A stretch of DNA of 64,000 nucleotides from Paenibacillus daejeonensis DSM 15491. GTDB taxonomy: Bacteria; Bacillota; Bacilli; Paenibacillales; Paenibacillaceae. Each line of letters opens with the position of its first letter. The first letter of the stretch is position 1. The DNA is taken from the NCBI RefSeq assembly GCF_000378385.1, contig NZ_KB899667.1:124001-188000 (forward strand), in the 5' to 3' direction. The position numbers were made by a program, and so were the translations under genes. Shown piece after piece: positions 52,517-62,084 of this stretch. The notes below the pieces were generated by a model. That model saw nothing but the letters and a program-made list of their open reading frames with translations, made no database searches and was not told the origin of the DNA.

Positions 52517-53347
52517 ATGCACGAGAAGAAGCAACAGATCATCAGCCGCCTGCGGGAGAAAATCACGGCTCGGCGTCCGATCGTGGGAGCTGGTGCAGGC
52601 ACAGGTATCTCCGCCATGTGTGAAGAGCAAGGCGGAGCAGATCTCATCATTATTTATAATTCCGGCCGGTTCCGGATGGCGGGGAGAGGCTCGCTGGCGG
52701 GGTTGATGCCTTATGGCGATGCGAATGCAATTGTCATGGAGATGGCTGGCGAAGTATTGACCGCGGTGCGAGAGACACCTGTCTTGGCGGGGGTGTGCGG
52801 CACGGATCCCTTCCGCGATATGGAGCGGTTTCTCCATCAAGTCGAAGAAGCGGGATTTGCTGGCGTTCAGAACTTCCCGACCGTGGGACTGTGCGACGGC
52901 CTGTTCCGCGCCAACCTGGAAGAGACGGGGATGGGCTACGACAAGGAGATCGAGATGATCCGCCTGGCCGCACGCCGCGACCTCCTGACCACACCTTATG
53001 CCTTTAATGAAGAAGAAGGCCGGCGCATGGCAGCAGCAGGAGCCGATATTGTCGTGGCTCACTTGGGATTGACTACGAAGGGCAAGATTGGCGCGCAGAC
53101 GTCTATCCCCCTGGAGGAAGCGCCAGCCGCCGTGCAGCGGATAGCGGATGGGGCACGGGCAGAGAATCCGGACGTGATCGTGCTCTGTCACGGCGGTCCG
53201 ATCTCCGAGCCGGAGGATGCAGCCTATGTGCTGAAGCGGACGCAGGACGTCCATGGCTTCTATGGCGCATCGAGCATGGAGCGGTTGCCGGTTGAACAGG
53301 CCATTACGGAACAAATTCGCAGATTTGCTGCGATTACTATGGACTAA
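52517..53347 (+). CDS. Phosphoenolpyruvate hydrolase-like TIM-barrel protein (Tm-1 C-domain family)
   Basis: A 276-aa protein of the TIM-barrel signal-transduction/PEP-hydrolase-like family: RPIVGAGAGTGISAMCEEQGGADLIIIYNSGRFRM, VLAGVCGTDPFRDM, DIVVAHLGLTTKGKIGA. It is the partner of UPF0261 (fused in plant Tm-1). A catalytic role as a lyase or hydrolase is likely but unassigned. GGAGGG precedes the ATG. Confidence 0.85.
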   Translation: MHEKKQQIISRLREKITARRPIVGAGAGTGISAMCEEQGGADLIIIYNSGRFRMAGRGSLAGLMPYGDANAIVMEMAGEVLTAVRETPVLAGVCGTDPFRDMERFLHQVEEAGFAGVQNFPTVGLCDGLFRANLEETGMGYDKEIEMIRLAARRDLLTTPYAFNEEEGRRMAAAGADIVVAHLGLTTKGKIGAQTSIPLEEAPAAVQRIADGARAENPDVIVLCHGGPISEPEDAAYVLKRTQDVHGFYGASSMERLPVEQAITEQIRRFAAITMD

Positions 53348-53362
53348 GGGAGAGGGTAACGA

Positions 53363-54340
53363 GTGAAAACGTACAAGGTAGGTATCGTTGGAGCGGGCGG
53401 CGTCAGTGAATTGCATCTGGAAGGTTATAAGGAGCATCCGGAGCGGGTGCAGGTGACCGCGCTATGTGACCTGAACCCGGAAATGCTAACCATGCGAGCC
53501 GATAAATACGGCATTGCTGATCGTTACTCGTCGCTCGAAGATTTTATTGCCAACAGTGGCGTGGATGTGGCAGTCGTCTGTACGCCTTCCCCATTGCGGA
53601 AGAAAATTATCGAGCCGCTGCTGGCTGCCGGACTGCCTGTTTTCGTAGAAAAGCCATTCTCGGATACCTTGGCCGAGGCTGAGCAAATTGTAGCGCTATC
53701 GGAGCAGCACGCTCGTCCCGTCTCTGTGAATCAGAACTTCAGACAGCATTTCCCCTTCGAGGTGACAAGGGAGATTGTAGCAGAAGGCACCATCGGCAAG
53801 GTCACATCGGTGCTCTTTACCAACCTGTTCTTCCGACAGGATACGGGCTGGCGGCTGGATTGCGAACGCCATGCCCTGTCCGTCATGGGTATTCATTGGT
53901 TTGATGGCGTCCGTCTATTGCTCGGCTCGCAGGCCGTGTCGGTGCATGGTCACAACCGCTCCTCCGCAGCAGTCGACTGTAAGGGCGAGACGGACGCGAC
54001 TGTCCAGGTTACCTTTGCCAACGATACGGTCCTGACCTATGTTCAGAGCTTCTCGTCCATCTTCAATCGCACCGAGATGATCGTCATCGGCGAAGAGGGG
54101 ACGCTGCACGTTGAGCACGGCACTGTTAACCTGCTGAAGCGGGGAGAGCAGAATCCGGTCCAATCGTGGAAAAATACCATTTCCCGCGAGACAGCCACCT
54201 ATGGCGGGCTGAACCAGCTTCTCACCGCACTGGAAACCGGGGAGCCGGCTCCCAATAGTGCACAGGATAACCTGCAGACGATCAAGATGCTAGACGCTGC
54301 TTATGTGTCCGCCAGCGAAGGGCGGATCGTCCAGCTCTGA
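53363..54340 (+). CDS. Gfo/Idh/MocA-family oxidoreductase
   Basis: A 325-aa NAD(P)-dependent sugar/inositol-type dehydrogenase: KVGIVGAGGVSELHLEGYKEHPE Rossmann start, VAVVCTPSPLRKKI, VFVEKPFSDTLAEA with the conserved EKP. Start GTG 53363 after GGGAGAGGG. It would oxidise a hydroxyl of the imported carbohydrate. Confidence 0.92.
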   Translation: MKTYKVGIVGAGGVSELHLEGYKEHPERVQVTALCDLNPEMLTMRADKYGIADRYSSLEDFIANSGVDVAVVCTPSPLRKKIIEPLLAAGLPVFVEKPFSDTLAEAEQIVALSEQHARPVSVNQNFRQHFPFEVTREIVAEGTIGKVTSVLFTNLFFRQDTGWRLDCERHALSVMGIHWFDGVRLLLGSQAVSVHGHNRSSAAVDCKGETDATVQVTFANDTVLTYVQSFSSIFNRTEMIVIGEEGTLHVEHGTVNLLKRGEQNPVQSWKNTISRETATYGGLNQLLTALETGEPAPNSAQDNLQTIKMLDAAYVSASEGRIVQL

Positions 54341-54363
54341 TTGCTATCTCTGCATGAGCGGTT

Positions 54364-54430
54364 CCCGGATCGCAACGCAAATCTGATCCCGTGATCCGGG
54401 GACAACAGCGATCGGAGAAACGTCCGATCG
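54364..54430. repeat. Hairpin-rich intergenic element
   Basis: CCCGGATC (54364-54371) pairs with GATCCGGG (54393-54400), followed by CGATCGGA (54409-54416) / TCCGATCG (54423-54430) around GAAACG. The stretch shares TCCgATCGCTGTTG.CCCC.GAT with the element at 44001-44055 on the opposite strand. It splits the catabolic genes from the importer genes and may affect mRNA processing. Confidence 0.6.
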
Positions 54431-54469
54431 TGTCAGCCCTGACCTTGTTCCAAAGCAGGAGGGACCCGC

Positions 54470-55363
54470 ATGCTAAAAAAAATACTTCGAAGCTATGAGT
54501 TGTACCTGCTCATGCTTCCGACGCTGATTTATTTCGCGATCTTCCAGTACGGTCCGATCTACGGAGTGCAAATTGCTTTCAAGCAATTTACGATCTCTAG
54601 GGGAATTACCGGCAGCCCATGGGTCGGCTTTGAACAATTCGAACGCTTCTTCTCATCCTACCAATTCTGGAATCTACTGCAGAACACACTGCTCATCAGC
54701 CTCTATGAACTCGCTCTATTCCCAATACCTATCATCCTAGCGCTTCTACTTAACCAATTGACGAGTCATCGGTTTCGCAAACTAATTCAAACGGTGACGT
54801 ATGCGCCTCATTTTATCTCAGTCGTAGTTATGGTAGGCATGTTATATCTCTTTTTGTCGCCTAGTAAAGGCATTCTCAATCAGATCCTTATGTTGTTTGG
54901 TCTGGATCCGGTCTTCTTTCTTGCTGCGCCTGAGTGGTTCAAAACGGTATTCGTCTTCTCTGGTGTTTGGCAAAATGCCGGTTTCAGCATGATTATCTAC
55001 ATCGCTGCGCTTGCAGGGGTCAGTCCCGATCTTCATGAAGCCGCTGTCATGGATGGTGCTTCTAAAGCGCGTCGCATCTGGCATATCGATCTGCCTGGCA
55101 TTATGCCGACCGTCATGATTTTGCTCATATTAAATATTGGCCAGTTCATGAGTATCGGCTTTGAGAAGGTGTATTTGATGCAAAACTCTGTGAATATCAC
55201 CTCGTCCGAGATCATTCAGACGTATGTGTACAAGGCAGGTCTGCTCAATGCCCAGTACAGCTACTCCACTGCAATCGGCCTATTTAATTCGTTGATCAGC
55301 TTCGTCCTTTTGCTGTCGGTCAATATGATAGCCAGGAAGCTGAATCAGACCAGCTTATGGTAG
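54470..55363 (+). CDS. LplB-type ABC transporter permease
   Basis: A 297-aa permease: YLLMLPTLIYFAIFQYGPIYGVQIAFKQF opening and EAA loop EAAVMDGAS. About six membrane segments. RBS AGGAGGG. Partner of the next gene. Confidence 0.93.
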   Translation: MLKKILRSYELYLLMLPTLIYFAIFQYGPIYGVQIAFKQFTISRGITGSPWVGFEQFERFFSSYQFWNLLQNTLLISLYELALFPIPIILALLLNQLTSHRFRKLIQTVTYAPHFISVVVMVGMLYLFLSPSKGILNQILMLFGLDPVFFLAAPEWFKTVFVFSGVWQNAGFSMIIYIAALAGVSPDLHEAAVMDGASKARRIWHIDLPGIMPTVMILLILNIGQFMSIGFEKVYLMQNSVNITSSEIIQTYVYKAGLLNAQYSYSTAIGLFNSLISFVLLLSVNMIARKLNQTSLW

Positions 55364-55379
55364 AGGAGGTGTGTAGCGT

Positions 55380-56261
55380 ATGCTTATGAATCGAAGCAAG
55401 GGCGACCGGCTCTTCGACGCACTCAATGTGACGTTTTTCCTGTTCGTACTGGCTCTTGTTTTGTATCCGCTTTATTTTATTATCATTGCTTCCATCAGCG
55501 ATCCCGTCAAGGTTAACACGGGTGCAGTCTGGTTTTGGCCGGTTGATATGACCCTGGAAGGATACCGCAAGATTTTTGAACATGAAGCGTTATGGAACGG
55601 CTACCGCAACTCAGCCTTGTACACCGTTGTCGGCACTGTTATTAATGTCGCGTTGCTAATGACGGGTGGTTATGCTTTATCCCGCAAGGATGTTCCCGGC
55701 CGTAACATCATCACATTGTTGATTGTTTTCACGATGTTCTTCCAAGGTGGGATCATTCCGACCTATCTGATTGTTCGCGACCTGGGGATGCTGAATACGA
55801 TGTGGGCGCTAGTCATTCCCAATGCCGTCAGCGTATATCATCTCATTGTCGTCCGCACGTATTTTGAATCGACGATACCCATTGAGATGCTAGAGGCCAG
55901 CAAGGTGGATGGCTGCAATAACACCCGTTTTTTCCTGCGGATTGTATTGCCCCTGTCGCTGCCGATCATCGCTGTTATGGTTTTGTTCAGTGCCGTCGTG
56001 CATTGGAACTCTTATTTTAGTGCATTAATCTATCTGCGTGATGAGTCGATGTATCCGTTACAAATGGTACTTCGTGAGATTCTTGTCCGCAACTCAGCCC
56101 AAGAGCTCATGAACGTCGAAGATGCAGCACAACTGCAGGATTTTTCTGAATTGATTAAATACGGGGTCGTCATCGTCTCCAGTTTGCCGGTGCTCATCCT
56201 CTATCCATTTGTCCAGCGTTACTTTATCAAAGGCGTGATGATTGGCTCCATTAAAGGTTAA
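55380..56261 (+). CDS. LplC-type ABC transporter permease
   Basis: A 293-aa permease: LYPLYFIIIASISDPVKVNTG, EAA-like loop EASKVDGCN, C-terminus FIKGVMIGSIKG. ATG 55380 with GAGGAGGTG upstream. Completes the pore; no ATPase gene nearby. Confidence 0.93.
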   Translation: MLMNRSKGDRLFDALNVTFFLFVLALVLYPLYFIIIASISDPVKVNTGAVWFWPVDMTLEGYRKIFEHEALWNGYRNSALYTVVGTVINVALLMTGGYALSRKDVPGRNIITLLIVFTMFFQGGIIPTYLIVRDLGMLNTMWALVIPNAVSVYHLIVVRTYFESTIPIEMLEASKVDGCNNTRFFLRIVLPLSLPIIAVMVLFSAVVHWNSYFSALIYLRDESMYPLQMVLREILVRNSAQELMNVEDAAQLQDFSELIKYGVVIVSSLPVLILYPFVQRYFIKGVMIGSIKG

Positions 56262-56292
56262 CATCCAAAATTAAAGGTGAGGGGACATGAAT

Positions 56293-57879
56293 ATGCGTAA
56301 GCAATCCATTGTTCTGGCAAGTATGGCATTGGCGCTTGGAATGACCGCTTGTTCGTCAGACAACACCAGGAATGGACCGGATGTAGACGCGGCCAGCGCT
56401 TTTCCGCTGGAAGAGACGATTGAACTTGAATTCTTTGCTCAGGGCAATGCCAACGCCATTAAACCGTTTGGTGAGATGCAGGTATTCAAAGATCTGCAGG
56501 ATAAAACCAATATGACGATTCAGTGGACTACGGCGACAGGGCCTGATTTCGCAGAGAAGAAAAATCTGATCTTCGCCAGCGGCGAACTGCCGGATGCGTT
56601 CTATGGCACGGGTGTGCTGAGCAATAACGAGGTAGTACAGTACGGCGTTGAGGGACTCATCATCCCGCTGGAGGACATGATCGAGGAATATGCTCCGAAT
56701 CTTCATGCGTTCCTGGAGGAACGTCCGGATATTAAAGCCTTGATCACAGCGCCTAACGGTCATATTTACTCGTTGCCGCATGTCAATGAATTTGACCCGG
56801 CTGCAGAAGCCAGCGCGGCCATGTTCGTGAATCAGGATTGGCTGGACCAGGTAGGCATGGATGTGCCGGAGACAACAGATGAACTGTATGAGGTTCTGAA
56901 AGCGTTTAAAGGAGCTGACCTGAATGGGAACGGACAGGCGGACGAGATTCCCATGAGCTTCAGAACACGCGACTCAATCAGTGGTATAGAGGCGCTCACG
57001 GGTGCTTTTGGCAAGTTGGTTACCGGTACAAACCGCTTCTATGTCGAGGACGGTACGGTGTATTTCACGCCGATGGAACCGGAATACAAAGAATATGTGA
57101 GCTACGTGCACAAACTATATGCAGAGGGATTAATTGACCCGGAAGTATTCTCCCAGGAAGGGCAAGTATATGATGCCAAAATCCGGGCTGACGAGCGCAC
57201 AGTAGGTGTGTTATTCGGATGGAGCCGTTCAGTGTTGTGGGGACAGGAGCGAGAAAACTGGGATTATGTTCCGATTCCAGCGCTCAAGGGTCCGGAAGGA
57301 CATCAACTCTGGCCTAGACAGCCCGGCGGAACGACAGTAGGCTCATTTGCAATTACCAATACGAATCCCTATCCGGAACTGACGATGCGTTGGCTTGATC
57401 ATGTCTATGAAGAACGGACCAGCGTGGAGCATGCTTTTGGGCCTTTCGGCAGTCATTTGTATGACACGGACGATGGAAAAATTGGTCTTCACTGGCCACC
57501 GGAAGGTACAGCCGAAGCTGCTTTTCGGGTACAAGAGACGCCGGGGCCCGGAGCAGTATATATCATCGGTGACCTCATTCAGCGTCGTCCGTCGCAGCAG
57601 GAGAAGCGTGAGCTGGTGGAGATGTATGCGCCATTTACACCGGAGGAGGTCTATCCTCGTCTGATGATGGATGAAGAGGACGTGAATCGTCTTGCTGTAC
57701 TGGAACCGGAGCTCTTCCAAGAGAACGGTTATATCGACAGCCAGTTCACTCAGTGGGTCATGCGCGGTAATATTGATGCGGAATGGGATGCCTATGTGGA
57801 GCAACTGAAACGGATGAATATTGAAGAGATTGTGGAAATCTATCAGACCAACTACGACCGATTGATGGAGTCAAAATAA
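56293..57879 (+). CDS. LplA-type extracellular solute-binding lipoprotein
   Basis: A 528-aa lipoprotein with signal MRKQSIVLASMALALGMTAC (lipobox MTAC at residue ~20) and a large family-1 SBP body. ATG 56293 with GAGGGG 8 nt upstream is chosen over 56287. Here the binding-protein gene comes after the permeases, the reverse of the other two importers. Ligand unknown. Confidence 0.92.
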   Translation: MRKQSIVLASMALALGMTACSSDNTRNGPDVDAASAFPLEETIELEFFAQGNANAIKPFGEMQVFKDLQDKTNMTIQWTTATGPDFAEKKNLIFASGELPDAFYGTGVLSNNEVVQYGVEGLIIPLEDMIEEYAPNLHAFLEERPDIKALITAPNGHIYSLPHVNEFDPAAEASAAMFVNQDWLDQVGMDVPETTDELYEVLKAFKGADLNGNGQADEIPMSFRTRDSISGIEALTGAFGKLVTGTNRFYVEDGTVYFTPMEPEYKEYVSYVHKLYAEGLIDPEVFSQEGQVYDAKIRADERTVGVLFGWSRSVLWGQERENWDYVPIPALKGPEGHQLWPRQPGGTTVGSFAITNTNPYPELTMRWLDHVYEERTSVEHAFGPFGSHLYDTDDGKIGLHWPPEGTAEAAFRVQETPGPGAVYIIGDLIQRRPSQQEKRELVEMYAPFTPEEVYPRLMMDEEDVNRLAVLEPELFQENGYIDSQFTQWVMRGNIDAEWDAYVEQLKRMNIEEIVEIYQTNYDRLMESK

Positions 57880-57997
57880 GAATGCCAGCGAGGATTGTTT
57901 TTCTTTCCGGTCTGTTAACGATTATAATAGAGGCATAGTGCCGCTGGACGGCGCATCGCCGATCACTGGCAGACCACGGAGAAAGGAAATCATCTCT

Positions 57998-58540
57998 ATG
58001 TCACTTGGGCAACGCATCCGAATGATACGCAAGCAGCAGAAACGTACGCTGGAGGACATCGCGACGCAGTGCGGCTTCACGAAGAGCCTGCTCTCCAAAA
58101 TTGAAAACGGTGTCTCCACGCCGCCGATCTCGACCTTGGTTAAGATCTCTGAATCGCTGGGCGTGAAGGTGTCCGATCTGTTGGAAGAGAACCAGGAGGC
58201 GCGCACCTTCTATGCCCAGGCCTCGCATGTGCAGGATCGCGATAACTGGATCAAGACGGAGAAAGGCTACTCGTTTTACGCCTTTGCCGCCGGCCGGGCG
58301 GACAAGAAAATGCAGCCTTATTATTTTGTTGCCCGCAAGGGAGAAGTGAAGAAGCATGTGTTCTCTCACAGTGGCGAGGAATTCGTCTATGTGCTCGAAG
58401 GCACCATGAAGTACCAAGTCGGATCAGTGGAGTATACCCTGACAGCGGGGGACGCCGTCTATTTCAACTCGCTGGAGGAGCATGTACTGACGCCGATCTC
58501 CGATGAGGTTCGATACTTGGGCGTATTCAGCGAGGTCTAG
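57998..58540 (+). CDS. XRE-family regulator with cupin sensor domain
   Basis: A 180-aa regulator: HTH residues 5-60 (RIRMIRKQQKRTLEDIATQCGFTKSLLSKIENGVSTPPISTLVKI) and a C-terminal cupin (HVFSHSGEEFVYVLEGTMKYQVG). The sensor ligand could be a pathway intermediate of the preceding operon. A good -10 TATAAT lies at 57923-57928. ATG 57998. Confidence 0.9.
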   Translation: MSLGQRIRMIRKQQKRTLEDIATQCGFTKSLLSKIENGVSTPPISTLVKISESLGVKVSDLLEENQEARTFYAQASHVQDRDNWIKTEKGYSFYAFAAGRADKKMQPYYFVARKGEVKKHVFSHSGEEFVYVLEGTMKYQVGSVEYTLTAGDAVYFNSLEEHVLTPISDEVRYLGVFSEV

Positions 58541-58554
58541 AACGAGCAGATGAC

Positions 58555-58601
58555 AAAGAAGTCTCCAGTTAACCTGACGCAGGTTAGCTGGAGACTTCTT
58601 T
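58555..58601. terminator. Strong terminator hairpin
   Basis: AAAGAAGTCTCCAG.TAACCTG pairs with CAGGTTA.CTGGAGACTTCTTT around ACG. It ends the regulator gene and can end the opposite gene. Confidence 0.88.
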
Positions 58602-58642
58602 CGTTGTCTTAGTTCCTTTATTTGCGATTTACGCTTGCGTAT

Positions 58643-59554
58643 CTATATTCGTCCGAATAAGAACTGCGAGATATACAGGACAAGTCCCAGCAGCGCCGCT
58701 TGCTGCTTGATCTCCGGGTTGGTGGGTGGGTGGCGGAAGAATAGCAGGTAGATGACAAAGCCAAGTGGCAGGCCAACGTTATTCAGATTGAAGGTGAAGG
58801 CACCGAGTAGGAAATAGCCAGCGATTTTGAAGACCAGTCCTGCTTCATCCGTGGAACGTCTGCGATACAAGATGACCAGCAGGCTGAACAGAAGAAGATT
58901 AAAGAGCGGCCACCATAAGGAAGGGGATGTGCCCTCGCCGGGAATCTTCTCATACCAGTACGAATAATAGCCAGAAAAACGAATGGTTGCCCCGTCTGCG
59001 AACTTGTCGCGGTATTCATCGGAAACGACGATGGCGGCTAATGAACCAGGACCGTCCCCAGTTCCAAATTGGCCCCCCAGGAGGTCTTGGCCTGCAGTAT
59101 CGGTGATTTGCCAACGGACCGAATTCGCGTGAATGAGAGAACGGTTACTTTCATGAAGCCTCGTGGACAGGACATAGCCTGAGCTGCGTTCCAGATGCGG
59201 GTCTAGGGTTAAATGCAAGTAGAAGTCATCCCGCCGCTTCCCCACTTTATCCAAGACAATTGAAGTATCATACTTCTCTTCGATAACAAGTCCCAGTTCG
59301 TTCACTTCATCCTCTTGCTCCGGAATCCACTCCGGCTTAAAGAAGAATTCCGCTTCAACACCCTCCTCTATGAAGGTTAACTTGTATCCATCCTGATTAA
59401 AAATTCGATTATACACGGCTTCGCTGCGATTCTGGTAGAACCAGTTCGCCGTCATCATGCCGATCAATACAACAATGACCAGCAGCATGCCCCATGTCCA
59501 TAATTTGCTTTTGCTTCCCGTCATCCACAATCCCCCAACTATTCCAAAAATCAA
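58643..59554 (-). CDS. Membrane protein of unknown function
   Basis: About 290-303 aa. One N-terminal TM (WTWGMLLVIVVLIGMMTANWF), a large extracytoplasmic beta-rich domain, then three or four TMs (SLWWPLFNLLLFSLLVILY, IAGYFLLGAFTFNLNNVGLPLGFVIYLLFF, ALLGLVLYISQFLF). No recognisable motif. Start is TTG 59554 (AGGAGA close upstream) or ATG 59524 (GGGGGA upstream). Probably unrelated to the divergent sigma factor. Confidence 0.7.
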   Translation of the reverse strand: MIFGIVGGLWMTGSKSKLWTWGMLLVIVVLIGMMTANWFYQNRSEAVYNRIFNQDGYKLTFIEEGVEAEFFFKPEWIPEQEDEVNELGLVIEEKYDTSIVLDKVGKRRDDFYLHLTLDPHLERSSGYVLSTRLHESNRSLIHANSVRWQITDTAGQDLLGGQFGTGDGPGSLAAIVVSDEYRDKFADGATIRFSGYYSYWYEKIPGEGTSPSLWWPLFNLLLFSLLVILYRRRSTDEAGLVFKIAGYFLLGAFTFNLNNVGLPLGFVIYLLFFRHPPTNPEIKQQAALLGLVLYISQFLFGRI

Positions 59555-59687
59555 TATCTCCTAACAATAGGGGATGTTCTTGCCTGCCGTCAACCACAAG
59601 GCGTACGATGAATCATATTAAAAAATTTTGTTCGCGTGAAAAATAATCGGGTGCTCAGTTGTATTACTAGTGAAAGGGGGATTTGAG

Positions 59688-60170
59688 GTGCACGATTCAT
59701 ATGAGCTCAATGAATCCGTACGCAAAGCTGTGGTCACCTATTCGGACAATCTCATCAAGATCGCGTTTACGTATCTCAAAAATGTGGCCGATGCCGAGGA
59801 AGTAGCGCAGGACGTATTCCTAACCTATCTTCAGACCGCGCCTGTATTTGAGAGCGACGAGCATGAGAAGGCATGGCTGATCCGGACAGCGATCAACAAA
59901 AGCAAAAATATGCTGAAGGCCGGTTGGTTCCGCAGCAGAACCCCCATTCCGGACAACCTGGCGTATTTCCCCAAGGATGAATACTCGGTCCTGCAGGCGG
60001 TATTATCCTTGGACAAAAAATATCGCATTCCCATCCATTTGCATTATTACGAAGGTTATTCCCTGGAGGAGATCGCGGATATTCTTCATGCTAAGCCCGC
60101 GACCGTAGGGACATGGCTGGCACGCGGCCGCACTCAGCTCCGAGGAGCGATAGGAGGTATGGAAGCATGA
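59688..60170 (+). CDS. ECF-type RNA polymerase sigma factor
   Basis: A 160-aa sigma-70 family factor: region 2 (VVTYSDNLIKIAFTYLKNVADAEEVAQDVFLTYLQ) and region 4 (LHYYEGYSLEEIADILHAKPATVGTWLARGRTQLR). GTG 59688 follows AAAGGGGG; the in-frame GTG at 59670 would put that SD inside the gene. It overlaps the next gene by ATGA. Probably an alternative sigma factor held by that gene's product. Confidence 0.9.
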   Translation: MHDSYELNESVRKAVVTYSDNLIKIAFTYLKNVADAEEVAQDVFLTYLQTAPVFESDEHEKAWLIRTAINKSKNMLKAGWFRSRTPIPDNLAYFPKDEYSVLQAVLSLDKKYRIPIHLHYYEGYSLEEIADILHAKPATVGTWLARGRTQLRGAIGGMEA

Positions 60171-60721
60171 AGAAGAAGCCGAGCTACAAGGATGCTCTGG
60201 ACCAGTTGCGGAGAAGCGAAGATTTCGAGGCACGCACCATACAGAAGCTTAAATTAAATCAGAAAACGACAGCTAAAGGAGCAAATACCATGACAACAAC
60301 ACAACCAACAACACGGAAAAGAAAAACACTCACGGCCTGGACGGCAGGCGTGGCGGCATGCGCGGTATTGGGCTTGGGTATTTATGCCTTCAACGGAGGC
60401 AGCGAGCCAGTGGCGCCTGCACCAGGTACAGGTACTGCCGTTGTCGAGAATCAACCGGCGCCTACTACGGCCAAACAAATGGTCAACATTGACGGGATCA
60501 TTGACGAAGTCAGTGCCGACGGCACAAGCTTCCGCATTGGCGAGCTGTGGGTGACGGTAACGGATGCGACCGAATATGGGATCTCGGGCCCAACTGCACC
60601 GCCGCTGTCTGAGCAACTGGTGAGCGAGGACTTCAAAGTTGGCAATGCGGTATCCGGCTTCACCTCTGAAGATGTAGCGAGCGGTCAAGTGACGGCGGAG
60701 CGGATCTACAATAACTTCTAA
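60167..60721 (+). CDS. Putative membrane anti-sigma factor
   Basis: A 184-aa single-TM protein: cytosolic N-terminal 55 residues (MKKKPSYKDALDQLRRSEDFEARTIQKLK), TM LTAWTAGVAACAVLGLGIYAF, then an extracytoplasmic proline linker and an OB-like beta domain (NIDGIIDEVSADGTSFRIGELWVTVTDAT). Overlap with the sigma gene and the layout fit a sigma/anti-sigma pair, but the short N-terminus lacks a clear ZAS motif. Function inferred from context. Confidence 0.65.
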   Translation: MKKKPSYKDALDQLRRSEDFEARTIQKLKLNQKTTAKGANTMTTTQPTTRKRKTLTAWTAGVAACAVLGLGIYAFNGGSEPVAPAPGTGTAVVENQPAPTTAKQMVNIDGIIDEVSADGTSFRIGELWVTVTDATEYGISGPTAPPLSEQLVSEDFKVGNAVSGFTSEDVASGQVTAERIYNNF

Positions 60722-60742
60722 ATGTATCTTAATAAAGAGTGA

Positions 60743-60787
60743 CCTGCAGCAAATCGACGTTATGTCGGCTTTGCTGCAGGTTTTTTT
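60743..60787 (+). terminator. Terminator of the sigma/anti-sigma operon
   Basis: CCTGCAGCAAA.CGAC pairs with GTCG..TTTGCTGCAGG, then TTTTTTT. Confidence 0.88.
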
Positions 60788-60793
60788 GTGGAT

Positions 60794-62036
60794 TCATCGT
60801 TGCTTGAATTGTACCGTTCGATGATTCGGTTGAGCCTCCCGATTGAATGCCGTCAGAGCAACGCCTAACCCCAGCATCATCAAGACACCACCGACAATTA
60901 CGCTTCTAAGGGGCACCATCTCAGCCAGAACACCAAATAACAATGTCACGACCAACGTAAGCAGGGATTCGATCAGGCCGTTGAATCCTCCGATTCGCCC
61001 CATCAGATGAATAGGTATCGTTTTTTGATACCATGTTGCAAACCCGGTGTTGGCAAAGGCTAGAAAGAAGGCAAGCACAAAAAAGCCTATCGCTGCCACG
61101 AGAAAAGAATCCGAGAATGCATAGATCAAATAACCTAGACAGTTGCCAAGGGCTCCGACGTTAATCAAGGTCGCAAGTCGGACCCTCGTAACGATAAAGG
61201 TGTTAATCATTGACCCGGTAAGAATACCTGCACCTGCGATACTTACAAGTACGCCGTATTCGCTTTCGGTAAGGCCTAGCACGAGAGTCGAGAATGCAGC
61301 TTCCAAGGAGTCGACTGAAGAAGCCATCACGACCGTGAGGCCCCCGAATAAAAGGCATATAGCCATGACAAGAAGATGCTGCTTATAGTAATGGATGACT
61401 TGATGAACGTCAGATTTCCATACGGCGAATGAAAAGTGCGAGGACTGGTGTTGCGGGCTCGGTTCACCCTCTTCGATGTTCGGCAACAGGAAGGTAATGA
61501 ACCCGGAGATCAACAAGGCCATTGCGTTGATATAAATGGCGGTTACCGGGGTGCCAATCATGAACAATAGTCCTGCGATAGCCGGCCCAATGAGGAATGA
61601 GCCTGAACCAAGCAGCGTGTGCAACGAATTAAAACGCGGCCGCATCGCTTCAGGGATTAATTTTGTTACATAGATGAAGGCGCCTATGCCGAACACATGG
61701 CTAGCCATGTGAATGAGGAATACCATGGCGAAAATGATCCACACGGATGTGAAGAATGGCAAGAGGCCAATCATTATAGCCCGGATGATATCAAGAACAA
61801 TCATAAGCTTTCGTTTTATTAACCCGATCGACCAGACTGCCGGACCATGCGTTGGTGACTAGACCTGCCAAGGGTCGCATCATATAGAGGATCGCTAGCG
61901 CGAGGGGGGAGCCTGTCATATCCAAAATAATTAAATTTAACGCAATGAAATAAATCCACGCCCCAACGTTAGACAGACCGATACCAAATAAAAGGATTGC
62001 AGCATACTTCCAATACGCGAAAGGCTTTGAACTCAT
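60794..62036 (-). pseudogene. MFS transporter gene broken by a one-base insertion
   Basis: ATG 62036 (SD AAAGGG) gives MSSKPFAYWKYAAILLFG...WSGSLVDRVNK, then the frame is lost; a second frame continues RKLMIVLDIIRAIMIGLLPFF to the stop at 60794. One extra A in the A-run at 61814-61817 (T-run on the plus strand) explains it; removing it restores VNKRKLMIVLD, an MFS loop-2/3-type basic stretch. Intact product about 413 aa, a 12-TM exporter. A T-box leader lies upstream, so it should respond to uncharged tRNA. Confidence 0.8.
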
Positions 62037-62084
62037 GGGGGCACCCTTTCTAAAACAGATTTATGTCTTCAAGAAGACAAAATC

